Of a stretch of DNA of 64,000 nt, positions 41,091-50,296 are shown one piece after another; position 1 is the stretch's first letter, and the number at the start of each line of letters is the position of its first letter. The notes beneath the pieces are model-generated. The model had not been told where the DNA came from, did not search any database, and was given only the letters and a program-made list of their open reading frames with translations. The stretch comes from Alkaliphilus serpentinus (GTDB taxonomy: Bacteria; Bacillota; Clostridia; Peptostreptococcales; Natronincolaceae). The translations under genes were made by a program, and so were the position numbers. Location: the NCBI RefSeq assembly GCF_009017255.1, contig NZ_WBZB01000013.1, positions 124,001 through 188,000 of the forward strand, written 5' to 3'.

Positions 41091-43078
41091 AAAATGAAAA
41101 TACAGAAGTTCGAGATGTCGATGAGCTTCTTGAAGAATTTGATAAAGAGGCATCTGCTGCCAGAAAAGTAAAGGGTATAATGGCTATTGTGATATCAGCT
41201 ATTGCCATATTTATGTCTTTATTTCATTTATATACTGCAGCCTTTGGAACCTTACTTTCTATTCGACAAAGATCATTACATCTTATTTTAGCCTTTACCT
41301 TAGGCTTTTTACTTTATCCAGCCTTTAAGAAGAGCAGTAAAGTAAAAATCGCTATTACAGATTATTTATTAGCAGCTTTATCTATTGTAGTTTTTGGATA
41401 TTTATTTGTAAACTTTGAAGCAATTGCCCTTAGGGGTGGAACAGTAGAGACGATGGATGCCGTCTTTGGTATGCTGGCTATATTAATCACTCTAGAGGTA
41501 ACCCGTAGAGTTGTAGGACCTGAACTGCCAATTGTCGCAATTATTTTCTTGATTTATGCAAAGTTCGGCCCCTACATGCCAGGTATATTAGCCCACAGAG
41601 GCTTTTCGTGGGAAAGAATCGTAAGTCATATGTATTTAACTACTGAAGGTATTTTGGGAATTCCAATTGGAGTTTCTGCCACCTTTGTATTTATGTTTAT
41701 TCTCTTTGGTGCATTCCTAGATAAAACTGGAGTTGGTAAATTCTTCATCGACTTAGCCTACAGCTTGACAGGTCACTTAAAAAGCGGTCCTGCAATGACT
41801 GCAGTTGTTGCCAGTGGTTTTATGGGATCAATATCTGGAAGTTCTGTTGCCAACACCGTTACAACTGGAGCCTTCACAATCCCACTAATGAAAAAAATTG
41901 GATACAAGCCTCACTTTGCTGGTGCAGTTGAAGCAGCAGCATCAACTGGAGGTCAAATTATGCCCCCTGTAATGGGTGCAGCCGCCTTTATTATGGCTGA
42001 GTTTACAGGTATCCCCTACATTCGAATTATTGCTGCGGCGGCTATACCAGCCTTTTTATATTATTTCGCAGTGGCTGCTATTGTTCACCTAGAAGCCTCC
42101 CGACTGGGGTTAAAGGGTATTCCAAGAGAACAGTTACCAAAATTAGGTGGTATTTTAAAGAAGCAAGGATATTTATTTATCCCTCTGTTTTCAATAGTAT
42201 TCTTCCTTATTCAAGGTAGAACTCCCCTATTGGCTGCCTTTTATTCTATCGTTATTTCAGTTGTGATAGCAACAATAGCAAGTATCGTTTCATGGAAGGT
42301 TTATGGAAAATTTACCTTTACTACAAAGGATTTAATTTCAGCCCTTCAGCATGGAGCTAAAGGTTCAGTAAGTGTTGCCTGTGCCTGTGCCTGTGCAGGT
42401 ATGATTGTTGGAGTAGTTACTCTAACTGGTTTAGGCCTACGTATTGCCGAGCTGATTGTTACACTTGCTCAAGGAAAACTAATTCTTACCCTACTGTTTA
42501 CTATGGTGGCTTCAATCATATTAGGTATGGGTCTTCCTACTACAGCAAAGTATATTGTATTGGCCACAATGGCAGTGCCTGCCTTAATTAAACTTGATGT
42601 AAACTTAATGTCAGCCCATTTATTTATTTTATACTTTGGTGTTATAGCCGATATTACCCCACCAGTAGCTCTAGCAGCTTATGCAGGGGCAGGTATAGCT
42701 GGGGCAAATGCCATGAAAACTGGATTCCAGGCCGTTAAACTGGCTCTGGCCGCCTTCCTGGTCCCCTATATATTTGCCTATAATTCCAATCTAATTTTAG
42801 TAAAAGAGGTAATTGATACTACAGTTGTATTCGTTCCATTCTTAACAGCAGTACCCGTAATACTATCATCGATACTGGGGATACTCTGTTTGGCATCAGG
42901 TGTATCTCAATATATGATTACTAAGAACAAAGTCTATGAAACGATATTATTACTTGTAGCTGCCATCAGCCTACTAAATCCAGGGATCTATTCCGATGTC
43001 TTTGGTTTAGTGGTATTTGGCACAATATATTTCCTACAAAGAAAACGTTCAAAAGAAGTTATTGAAATGACAGCATAA
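41063..43078 (+). CDS. TRAP transporter permease, 4TM/12TM fused
   Basis: Fused small and large membrane subunits of a TAXI-TRAP transporter, 671 aa, about 17 helices. Cytoplasmic acidic N-terminus of about 40 residues, then DctQ-like helices and a DctM-like part with SGFMGSISGSSVANTVTTGA, EAAASTGGQIMPPVMGAAAF and MGLPTTAKYIVLATMAVP. Sodium-driven uptake is usual for the family. GTG start (41063-41065) after GAGGAGG, inside the DUF1850 gene. Confidence 0.94.
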   Translation: MDFKNDEVLENENTEVRDVDELLEEFDKEASAARKVKGIMAIVISAIAIFMSLFHLYTAAFGTLLSIRQRSLHLILAFTLGFLLYPAFKKSSKVKIAITDYLLAALSIVVFGYLFVNFEAIALRGGTVETMDAVFGMLAILITLEVTRRVVGPELPIVAIIFLIYAKFGPYMPGILAHRGFSWERIVSHMYLTTEGILGIPIGVSATFVFMFILFGAFLDKTGVGKFFIDLAYSLTGHLKSGPAMTAVVASGFMGSISGSSVANTVTTGAFTIPLMKKIGYKPHFAGAVEAAASTGGQIMPPVMGAAAFIMAEFTGIPYIRIIAAAAIPAFLYYFAVAAIVHLEASRLGLKGIPREQLPKLGGILKKQGYLFIPLFSIVFFLIQGRTPLLAAFYSIVISVVIATIASIVSWKVYGKFTFTTKDLISALQHGAKGSVSVACACACAGMIVGVVTLTGLGLRIAELIVTLAQGKLILTLLFTMVASIILGMGLPTTAKYIVLATMAVPALIKLDVNLMSAHLFILYFGVIADITPPVALAAYAGAGIAGANAMKTGFQAVKLALAAFLVPYIFAYNSNLILVKEVIDTTVVFVPFLTAVPVILSSILGILCLASGVSQYMITKNKVYETILLLVAAISLLNPGIYSDVFGLVVFGTIYFLQRKRSKEVIEMTA

Positions 43079-43082
43079 AAGT

Positions 43083-43320
43083 AAGAACAAAAGCATTTCA
43101 TGCGTTAATTTTCTATGGTTAAAATGCTTTTGTTTTCCAGGGAACCCATGTGTTCCCTAGGACGTTTCACTTTCGGTCGTCTCACCGTCTCGACGCCGTT
43201 CGTAGCATAGTGTCACTTATTCGTGACACAACTCACCTCTCCTTACTTTAATAAGGGGGAACGCCCCCCTTAACAACCTCCCATTTCATAGGACTTAAAA
43301 CGAATTTTTCCTATGAAATA
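43083..43320 (-). repeat. Multi-hairpin dispersed repeat, copy B (longest)
   Basis: Reverse orientation relative to copy A. Read on the minus strand: ATTTCATAGGA...TCCTATGAAAT, GGGAGGTTGTTAAGGGGGG with CCCCCTTATT, TAAGGAGAG, then a 70-base insert with GTGTCAC/GTGACAC and GTC/GAC hairpins absent from A, then GGGAACACATGGGTTCCC and the AAAAGCATTT...AAATGCTTTT hairpin. It lies after the TRAP permease. Confidence 0.8.
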
Positions 43321-43352
43321 AAAAAGTGGAGGGTTCATTCCCTCCATTTTTT
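43321..43352. terminator. Bidirectional terminator
   Basis: AAAAAGTGGAGGG and CCCTCCATTTTTT flank a six-base loop between the TRAP permease and LiaF-like genes. Confidence 0.8.
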
Positions 43353-43379
43353 GAGTTTGTAGACAAAGTCGACAATATA

Positions 43380-44261
43380 CTATTCTATATGAAAATTGAT
43401 ATTTGCTACACCAGAATTAACATCTAAAATCAGTTTACTTTCAGCCTCTTCAAATCCAGGAGTAACATAATAATCATCGATCAACCTCCAGCCCTTAGAT
43501 TTAAGATTAGAATTATTTAGAGCTCCCTGAAGCTTAATTTTAGCCCCTATTTTATCACTAATATAGATATCTAAATCCGAAGCCCCAGAATCAATTTTAG
43601 CTCTGGTTTCAGTGTGGCTATCTCCAAAGATAATATCTAGCTTTCCTGCTCCCATTGCAATATCCAGTTCATGAATCTTTAAATCTGAAAAATCTAGGGT
43701 TCCTTTAACTGCCCCAACATCCGCATCAACATTCCATATTACATCCTTATTTAGTTTAAACTTACTGTCTAGATTCTTTCTACTCATCAGCTGAAATCTT
43801 TTAGACATATTCTCTATGGTTATGATTGCATGGGTATTGTCTTTTGTATATCTTATTTCAGGCTTATAATAACCTCCATCATATAGGGCATTCAATAAGC
43901 GATTCTCAGAGCTGTTTATGTCAAAGGTGGTTCCTCCTAGCTTAAGATTCAATTCTCCAGTTTCAACTCGAGGATTATAATCAATTGCTAGTTCATCACC
44001 CTTTACAAAATTGGTATTATAGCTGCCTTGATAGTATAATCCATACCCGATTAGAATCACAAAGAACAATATCCAGGTAACAGCCGAAACAATTTTATTC
44101 TTCTTGAAAATGGTATTAATTCCTATGGCTATTAAAATCAATGGCCAAAGATCTATGATACTATAAAAAATCGACCAGTTCAAATAGCCTAAGTTGGTTA
44201 GCAAAAAGATTACTCCAATGGAAATAAGAATGATTCCTCCAATTATTTTATCTTGCTTCAT
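43380..44261 (-). CDS. LiaI/LiaF-like membrane protein
   Basis: 293 aa. Three or four hydrophobic helices in about 1-80 form a LiaI-LiaF-like transmembrane region (GGIILISIGVIFLLTNLGYL, LWPLILIAIGINTIF). The outer part from about residue 90 is beta-rich with repeated Asp/Leu patterns (LDFSDLKIHELDIAMGAGKL), as in the toast-rack/DUF2154 adhesin-like domain. LiaF proteins restrain envelope-stress two-component systems. Follows the PspC gene by five bases, so the two form an operon. Confidence 0.8.
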   Translation of the reverse strand: MKQDKIIGGIILISIGVIFLLTNLGYLNWSIFYSIIDLWPLILIAIGINTIFKKNKIVSAVTWILFFVILIGYGLYYQGSYNTNFVKGDELAIDYNPRVETGELNLKLGGTTFDINSSENRLLNALYDGGYYKPEIRYTKDNTHAIITIENMSKRFQLMSRKNLDSKFKLNKDVIWNVDADVGAVKGTLDFSDLKIHELDIAMGAGKLDIIFGDSHTETRAKIDSGASDLDIYISDKIGAKIKLQGALNNSNLKSKGWRLIDDYYVTPGFEEAESKLILDVNSGVANINFHIE

Positions 44262-44266
44262 TTAAA

Positions 44267-44719
44267 TCACTTCCTTCCATTAACCAATAGGTATACACCC
44301 ACTGCAATAATGATTCCAGGGAAAACTAGCTTGAAGCTCAACCAATGCCAGTTAAAGAAGGTCTTTGAAAATAAAAAGCTACCCAATAGTACTAAGCCTA
44401 AGCCAACTAGAAGATTATTATTATTTTCCTTATCTTCTTCCTTGTGACTATTTCTAAATTCAGAATTAGGTGAATCATTAGGTACCATTATTTCTTCTGT
44501 ATCATCACTGGATACCTCTACTACGTAGCTACCAGCAGGCCTCTCTGTCATGATAATTGCAGCAGCTATATAAATAATTAGTCCTGTACCCCATGCAAAG
44601 GTAAAGAATACCCAAAATAGCCGTACTAAAGTAGGATCAACATCTAGATACTCTGCTATACCCCCACAAACACCTGCTAGCTTTTTATCTTTCCTTGATA
44701 GGTATAAACGTTTATTCAT
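44267..44719 (-). CDS. PspC domain protein
   Basis: PspC domain at the N-terminus of a 150-aa protein: KRLYLSRKDKKLAGVCGGIAEYLDVDPTLVRL followed by FWVFFTFAWGTGLIIYIAAAIIM. An acidic linker follows, then two more helices near the C-terminus resembling LiaI. Role in membrane-stress sensing is inferred from the family and from the adjacent LiaF-like gene. ATG 44717-44719 after AAAGGGAG is chosen over the unsupported start at 44773. Confidence 0.87.
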   Translation of the reverse strand: MNKRLYLSRKDKKLAGVCGGIAEYLDVDPTLVRLFWVFFTFAWGTGLIIYIAAAIIMTERPAGSYVVEVSSDDTEEIMVPNDSPNSEFRNSHKEEDKENNNNLLVGLGLVLLGSFLFSKTFFNWHWLSFKLVFPGIIIAVGVYLLVNGRK

Positions 44720-44892
44720 CTTAATACTCCCTTTCTCTTCCTGTAATATTTTTAAATCCTGCAGGATGAACATATAAGTTTTTCTTGCTTCAACCTATAC
44801 TACGGATTAAATTTTATTTTGTTTATTTAAAATAAAAAATTTTTCATAAAAAAAGAGTTATTTTGTTAAATAACCCTTTTAAAAGATTGATT

Positions 44893-45489
44893 TTAAGCCG
44901 GTTCTACTAACAAAGGAGGAAGATTAATCCTCTCTTTTACCATCTCCTTTAACATATCTATATCCCTTATCGTAGAGTCTAACCATAGCTCCAACTGATC
45001 ATCCTTCAATATAAGGGGCATTCGGTCATGGATATGTGCTAAATCCGACAAAGGATTGGTAGTGATTATGGTAAACCCATTGTAAGCTTCACCCTTTTTA
45101 TCATGAAAGCTACCATAGAGTCCAGCTAAGTAAAAATGCTTTTCACTCTTCATAAAAATTTTATGCTTAACCTTTTTACCCTCTTCAGCCTTCCATTCGA
45201 AATAATAACTTACTGGAATTACGCAGCGTCTTTCTTTAAAGGCACCCTTAAACATTGGCTTTGTATCTATGGTCTCTAATCTAGCGTTTATGATGATATT
45301 CTTCAGAAAGGGGGCAGAGAATCCCCATCTATAATGGGCCAAAATATTCTGCTTTTTATTTATAACTATGGGGAACTCATTTGAAGGAAAGATTTCTCCA
45401 TATTCTCTAGACCGATCATCCACTTCCTCAATTGCAAACTTCCTAATAACCTCCTCTAAATCCCCTTCAAAGAAAAATCTACCACACAT
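44893..45489 (-). CDS. SOS response-associated peptidase (SRAP/YedK)
   Basis: 198 aa. The catalytic Cys2 is in MCGRFFF. It forms a thiazolidine crosslink to abasic sites in single-stranded DNA and protects them. Also present: FPIVINKKQNILAHYRWGF, INARLETIDTKPMF, RCVIPVSYYFEW with its catalytic Glu and DRMPLIL with the conserved preceding His. Downstream of the ABC permease genes with an 18-base gap; possibly on the same transcript. Confidence 0.93.
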   Translation of the reverse strand: MCGRFFFEGDLEEVIRKFAIEEVDDRSREYGEIFPSNEFPIVINKKQNILAHYRWGFSAPFLKNIIINARLETIDTKPMFKGAFKERRCVIPVSYYFEWKAEEGKKVKHKIFMKSEKHFYLAGLYGSFHDKKGEAYNGFTIITTNPLSDLAHIHDRMPLILKDDQLELWLDSTIRDIDMLKEMVKERINLPPLLVEPA

Positions 45490-45507
45490 TTCCTCAACTC
45501 CTTTATT

Positions 45508-46518
45508 CTATATTTCCTCTAGGGAAGGATTAATGGTTTTGATCCCTAGAGTAAAGAAAACTACACCAAACATTAGTAAAATCCCTAAACTACTTAAATG
45601 TTCAACAATAGAAGCCCCTTCTGCAAGCTTATCGTAAACCTCCATAAACCATTTCTGAGGTATAAAGTTAGATAAAACCTTTAATGAATCAGGCAAAAAC
45701 TCTACAGGAAAGAAGCTTCCCCCCAGTAGGCAGGTTGGCACTGTAATAAAGGTGTTAAGGACACTATACCTCTGAGAATCTCTCACAAAGCCTGCTAAAC
45801 CAATTGAGATACCTGTGGCTGTTATCAAAAACACCCCAACGATGAAAAATAGCTCTATTAAGGGTATATGGTATTCTATTTTCATAATATATCTAGTGAT
45901 TAATATATAAGTTAAAACCTGCAGTCCTCCTAGTGTTAGAAAAGACATTAGGTATCCCAAAGATATATTTATTCTACCTAATGGAGAAGTATAAATTCGC
46001 ATCAGCGTTTTCATTCTTCTATCCTCTAATATATTACCAGTTACTGCACCCATAAACATTAAAATAAACATTGTTGAAAATCCCAATACCATTCTACCCT
46101 CATTAACTGGGTTTTCTACTTGGGCATTAATAACCTCTCCTTTAATGACCCCTTCAAGAGTAGACCTTAATTGTGCTAATCCATCATCCTTTTTAAGGGA
46201 ATAGATTTTGATCCTATTGTGATTATTATTCTCCTCAGTATTTGCCGCTATCACATAATTAACAGTTTTATCATTTAGGGCTTCTTCAATATTTTCTTCC
46301 TCTATCTTAACACCAATATATTGATCACTATTCTCTACTATACCTATAACCTCTTTGCTTAATCCTGGTTCTATGAAACCAATCCTTATAATGGGCTGCC
46401 GGGTCATAGCCATTGCCAATACTGCAGCCAAAATAGGAAAAATCAATAAATATAATAATGAGCTGGGTTCCTTAAGTAATCTTTTAAATACATTATTTGA
46501 GATTTTGAGACTATCCAT
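45508..46518 (-). CDS. ABC-2 type permease (LnrN-like)
   Basis: ABC-2 permease of 336 aa: one N-terminal helix (about 22-40), a large extracytoplasmic domain to about residue 150, then five helices. RRMKTLMRIYTSPLGRINISLGYL is the usual coupling region and GGSFFPVEFLP follows the fourth helix. It overlaps the other permease gene by eight bases; together with the ATPase they form a heteromeric exporter, placed like LnrN in the linearmycin resistance locus. Confidence 0.85.
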   Translation of the reverse strand: MDSLKISNNVFKRLLKEPSSLLYLLIFPILAAVLAMAMTRQPIIRIGFIEPGLSKEVIGIVENSDQYIGVKIEEENIEEALNDKTVNYVIAANTEENNNHNRIKIYSLKKDDGLAQLRSTLEGVIKGEVINAQVENPVNEGRMVLGFSTMFILMFMGAVTGNILEDRRMKTLMRIYTSPLGRINISLGYLMSFLTLGGLQVLTYILITRYIMKIEYHIPLIELFFIVGVFLITATGISIGLAGFVRDSQRYSVLNTFITVPTCLLGGSFFPVEFLPDSLKVLSNFIPQKWFMEVYDKLAEGASIVEHLSSLGILLMFGVVFFTLGIKTINPSLEEI

Positions 46519-47296
46519 TTATTCCTTCCCTCCTATAAACGATCGTTGCTAATACTGAAAGGGCTAAACCTAATGGAATCAGCACCATTAAGGAATGAGA
46601 TAAAGACGTAATTCCATTACCCTCCATAAGGTTTATATAGCCTTGACTAGCCCACCAATTTATTGTGAATTTACTAACCTCTCCAAAGCCAGTATTCATG
46701 GTTAATCCACCACTTAAAAAGGTCATTACTACAATGATCGTGGACATGACTCCTGATGCTACCTTTGAATTATCAAACATTCCTGAAAACACCATTCCCA
46801 TTGCAAGGGATACAAAAACAACTGTGATGGTGATGATAGCAAGGCCTATTAAAGAAGGCCCAAAGTCTATTTTAAAGATCATCTTCATAAGGAATATTAA
46901 AGAACTGGCGCTTAAACCAAGGATAATGAATTGTCCTGTAATACTTCCAATAATATATTGGCTTTTTTTGATAGGCGTAGAAAATATCCTAGCTATGGTT
47001 TTTTCTTCTCTTTCAGCTATTTCTGTGGTGGCCAGCAAAATACTGGTTAGCATTGTAAACATTACAACCATTGTAACCGCGAAGCCTTGAATCATACTTA
47101 AGGATGAAGCCTTTCCTATTAGAATAATCTCTACAATATCACTCCCCATTGGGTTTATAGCAGGTGATGGGATTTCATTAAATACTGAGGAAATTACAAA
47201 CATTTGAAACAAAGGCAAGCCTATTAATATTGGTATAAAAACAATATTTCTAAAAAAACCCTTAATTACTTTTTTTGCAATACTAAAAATCAACAT
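46511..47296 (-). CDS. ABC-2 type permease (LnrM-like)
   Basis: Second ABC-2 permease, 261 aa and shorter than its partner: one helix at about 14-33, a shortened extracellular segment, then five helices. EREEKTIARIFSTPIKKSQYIIG is the coupling segment and TFLSGGLTMNTGFGEVSKFTINWW lies near the C-terminus. It lies between the ATPase and the other permease. The substrate is unknown; position suggests a lipid-active antimicrobial. Confidence 0.85.
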   Translation of the reverse strand: MLIFSIAKKVIKGFFRNIVFIPILIGLPLFQMFVISSVFNEIPSPAINPMGSDIVEIILIGKASSLSMIQGFAVTMVVMFTMLTSILLATTEIAEREEKTIARIFSTPIKKSQYIIGSITGQFIILGLSASSLIFLMKMIFKIDFGPSLIGLAIITITVVFVSLAMGMVFSGMFDNSKVASGVMSTIIVVMTFLSGGLTMNTGFGEVSKFTINWWASQGYINLMEGNGITSLSHSLMVLIPLGLALSVLATIVYRREGING

Positions 47297-47307
47297 ACCA
47301 ACACCCC

Positions 47308-48243
47308 CTAATCCCTTAAGTTTCGCCCTGTAAGCTCGAGAAAAACATTTTCTAGATTAATTTCTTTAATGGATATATTCTTTAACTTCCCCTCATCCTT
47401 AACCAACATAAAAATAATATCCTGAAGTCTTTCTTGGGGTTCCTCTGCTATAATCTCTATCAAGCCCTCCTTTGAATCAACATGAATCACACCAGGAAGC
47501 TCCTTTATATTTCTTAAAGCTCTATCGTTATAATCATGGGCCTCAACTAGTATTTTTTCCTTAGTGGAGGCCTTTTGCTTAAGCTGTTGCTTACTTCCTA
47601 AAGCAATAAGTCTACCTTCATCTATAATCCCTATTCTATTACATATGGCTTCAACCTCTTCCATATAATGACTGGTATAAATCACGGTTGTGCCCCTATT
47701 GTTAAGCTCCATAATAGAATTTAGTATATGGTTTCTAGACTGGGGGTCAATTCCTACTGTAGGTTCATCCATTATAATGATCTCCGGATTATGGACTAAG
47801 GCGCAGGCTATATTTAATCTTCTTTTCATGCCTCCAGAAAATTTCTTTGGTTTTTCCTTAGCCTTCTCAGTTAAACCCGTAAAGCTTAAGGCCTCCTGTA
47901 CCTTTTCCTTTAGCTCACTTCCCTTTAATCCATATAGGCTACCAAAAAAGGTAACATTCTCTATAGCTGATAAATTAGTATAAATGGCTATATCCTGTGG
48001 TACAAGACCAAGCTTCTTTTTTGCTTCAATAGGATTTTTTATCACACTTATTCCATCTATGAATATTTCCCCACTATTGGGCTTTAATAATCCAGCCAGC
48101 ATTTTAATTGTAGTGCTTTTTCCAGCCCCATTAGGACCTAATAATCCAAATACCTCTCCCCGCTCAATTCCAAAGCTTATCTGGTCAACAGCAATATTAT
48201 GAGAATACCTTCTAATAACATTATCAAACTGAATATATGACAT
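47308..48243 (-). CDS. ABC transporter ATP-binding protein (LnrL-like)
   Basis: 311 aa. Walker A GPNGAGKST, Q-loop LVPQDIAIY, signature FSGGMKRRLNIACALV (variant of LSGGQ), Walker B IIIMDEPTVGID and H-loop YTSHYMEE. The C-terminal extension of about 90 residues is typical of drug- and lipid-exporting DrrA-type ATPases. First gene of the exporter operon, after a region with three half-sites that could bind the adjacent response regulator. Confidence 0.93.
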   Translation of the reverse strand: MSYIQFDNVIRRYSHNIAVDQISFGIERGEVFGLLGPNGAGKSTTIKMLAGLLKPNSGEIFIDGISVIKNPIEAKKKLGLVPQDIAIYTNLSAIENVTFFGSLYGLKGSELKEKVQEALSFTGLTEKAKEKPKKFSGGMKRRLNIACALVHNPEIIIMDEPTVGIDPQSRNHILNSIMELNNRGTTVIYTSHYMEEVEAICNRIGIIDEGRLIALGSKQQLKQKASTKEKILVEAHDYNDRALRNIKELPGVIHVDSKEGLIEIIAEEPQERLQDIIFMLVKDEGKLKNISIKEINLENVFLELTGRNLRD

Positions 48244-48312
48244 CTCTATCCCTCCAATTTCTCTTTATATTTAAATTATAGGATATTATTGGGGGAATCT
48301 CCATTACCCTAG

Positions 48313-48340
48313 GTCATTAAGATGAATGACGAAAGTCATT
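48313..48340 (-). promoter_or_regulatory. Candidate response-regulator operator
   Basis: On the minus strand AATGAC-4 bases-GTCATT (48325-48340) is followed after 6 bases by another AATGAC (48313-48318). Located 70-100 bases upstream of the ABC ATPase gene and after the terminator of the regulator gene. NarL/LuxR-type regulators bind such inverted half-sites; binding by this regulator is inference. Confidence 0.45.
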
Positions 48341-48356
48341 TCTTAGAATATACAAT

Positions 48357-48381
48357 AAAAAAAGCCTATAACAAGGCTTTT
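48357..48381 (-). terminator. Terminator of the two-component operon
   Basis: AAAAGCCT (48360-48367) pairs with AGGCTTTT (48374-48381), followed on the minus strand by TTTTATT. It separates kinase/regulator from the ABC genes. Confidence 0.85.
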
Positions 48382-48389
48382 ACATACTC

Positions 48390-49025
48390 TTATTTACTGC
48401 CTCCCTTCAAATAAAAAATTGCCATCTGGGTTCTATCCCTCAAATCTAGCTTGTGGAGGATCTCTGATATTTTATTCTTTACGGTTCCCTCCGATAGATA
48501 TACCCTATCAGCTATCTCTTTATTGGATAGTCCCTCAGCAATAAGCTCCATTATATTGATTTCTGTATCATTTAATCCATAAATATCCCATGAAGTCTCC
48601 TTTTTTATCTGTAGCATGGAGGTTAGCTTTAGGGCAACATCTTGATGTATAAGAATATTTCCATTATAAACTGCTTTGATTGCATCAATTAGCTTATCTG
48701 GTGAAACATTTTTTAATAGAAAACCCTTTGCACCATTTTTTAGAGCCTCATATACATATTCATCCTCATCAAAGGTTGTAAGGATGATGATCTTTACTTT
48801 AGGATATAAACTCATTATTTTTTTAGTTGCAGATACCCCGTCACATATAGGCATTCTTATATCCATTAAAATAACATCTATAGGATTATTTTTAATAGCA
48901 TCGATTGCCTCTCTACCATTACTACAGCTGGTAACCACCTCAATTGAAGAATCAGTTGCCAGAATGTAGCTTAAGCTACTGGTTATCATTTGGTCATCAT
49001 CCACCAGCATAACTCTTATTTTCAT
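48390..49025 (-). CDS. NarL/LuxR-type response regulator
   Basis: 211 aa. Receiver domain with VMLVDDDQMI, phospho-acceptor Asp in DVILMDIRMP, Thr in ILTTFDED and Lys in GAKGFLLKNV. The C-terminal GerE/LuxR helix-turn-helix is LNDTEINIMELIAEGLSNKEIADRVYLSEGTVKNKI. ATG 49023-49025 follows AAGGGGTG. It overlaps the kinase 3' end, so the pair is coupled. Likely controls the downstream exporter, as LnrK does. Confidence 0.93.
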   Translation of the reverse strand: MKIRVMLVDDDQMITSSLSYILATDSSIEVVTSCSNGREAIDAIKNNPIDVILMDIRMPICDGVSATKKIMSLYPKVKIIILTTFDEDEYVYEALKNGAKGFLLKNVSPDKLIDAIKAVYNGNILIHQDVALKLTSMLQIKKETSWDIYGLNDTEINIMELIAEGLSNKEIADRVYLSEGTVKNKISEILHKLDLRDRTQMAIFYLKGGSK

Positions 49026-50157
49026 CCACTTCACCCCTTCCTTGAACAGGTATTATCGTACTGATACTAAAGCCCCTTTCAAGTAGTTCAACTTTAATTT
49101 CACCCCCGAATAATGCTACCCTGTCCTCCATCCCACTGATGCCCATACCCTTAGATAGGTTATTGCAGCCGATGCCATCATCAATAACCGTCATCATAAG
49201 ACTATCATGATTATAATGAACTACGATATCTAAATTCTTTGCATTCCCATGCTTAATAGCATTGGTGGCAGCCTCTTGTAGATTTCTATATAGGGCAGTT
49301 ACTTCTCCCGGTAAGAGATCGTAAGGACTACCAACAATATTAAAGTTTGTTTTAGTGTCTGTTTCCCTACTAAATTCGTCAAGGAAATCTACTAAAGCTA
49401 ATATTCCGCTTCTATGCTTCTTGGGTTTAATATTTTTTACGGTTGATCTAAGGATGTTTACACAGTTTTTTAATAAGTCCCTTGAACTATATAGCAATTC
49501 CTCTGCCTTTTGAGGTTCCTTTTCCTTCACAATTAGAATAGCCTCCATCTGCATCAATAATGCCGTCAACTTATGACCTATTGTATCGTGTATTTCTACT
49601 GCTAATCTACTTCTTTCCTCTAGTTGGGCTTGATTTTCAACCTTTTTTGAGTAATCCTCCAAGGTTTTTTTCGCATTCTCCAGCTGGTAGCTATACCTTC
49701 GATTTCTATCATAGAGCTCTTCAATTTCTTCAATTTTTTCCTGAAGGCTATATAATTGATTTCCAAAAACCATCATAAATATGATGATCATGAAATTTAA
49801 GGCAAGGACCTCTAGGCCCGAATAATAGCTAAAATATATGATAATGGGAATAACCGAGTAGCTAAAAAACTTGTTTATCGAAACATTATCTAGAACTAAA
49901 ATATAAAAGAATAGATAGTTTGCCCTTTCGTATTGAATACAAAGAATCAATAATAAGCCTATATCAATTAAAGTAGATAGGGGATACCATTTATCCTTTA
50001 TAATATTAACCCTAAGCTGTGAATTAAAAATAAAGGCAAGAAAAATAAATATGTAAAAATCATTTACATCACTTCTGTTTATGATATTTATAGACACAAC
50101 AATGAAAATGATTAATAATCTAATAAGCTGAGATAAATTAACAAAGCTTTTTCTCAT
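48997..50157 (-). CDS. Sensor histidine kinase (DesK/LnrJ type, HisKA_3)
   Basis: 386 aa. About five helices in the first 120 residues without a large extracytoplasmic loop (intramembrane-sensing type), a coiled coil of about 130-180, then HisKA_3 with the phospho-His in LAVEIHDTIGHKLTALL. ATP domain: N box LYRNLQEAATNAIKHG, G box VIDDGIGCNN, GMGISGMEDRV. The ORF begins at GTG 50172 inside the GGAGG site; ATG 50155-50157 is chosen. Confidence 0.92.
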   Translation of the reverse strand: MRKSFVNLSQLIRLLIIFIVVSINIINRSDVNDFYIFIFLAFIFNSQLRVNIIKDKWYPLSTLIDIGLLLILCIQYERANYLFFYILVLDNVSINKFFSYSVIPIIIYFSYYSGLEVLALNFMIIIFMMVFGNQLYSLQEKIEEIEELYDRNRRYSYQLENAKKTLEDYSKKVENQAQLEERSRLAVEIHDTIGHKLTALLMQMEAILIVKEKEPQKAEELLYSSRDLLKNCVNILRSTVKNIKPKKHRSGILALVDFLDEFSRETDTKTNFNIVGSPYDLLPGEVTALYRNLQEAATNAIKHGNAKNLDIVVHYNHDSLMMTVIDDGIGCNNLSKGMGISGMEDRVALFGGEIKVELLERGFSISTIIPVQGRGEVDENKSYAGG

Positions 50158-50296
50158 GTTGTTTTCCTCCACCTATTGCAATTTAAACTATATTATAACT
50201 ATCATAGCATAGATTCTGGTTCACTAAAACATCAAAGGATGTATTCGAATGAAAAAACCAGCCCTACAATGAGTATAAGCTGGTTCTTATGAAATG

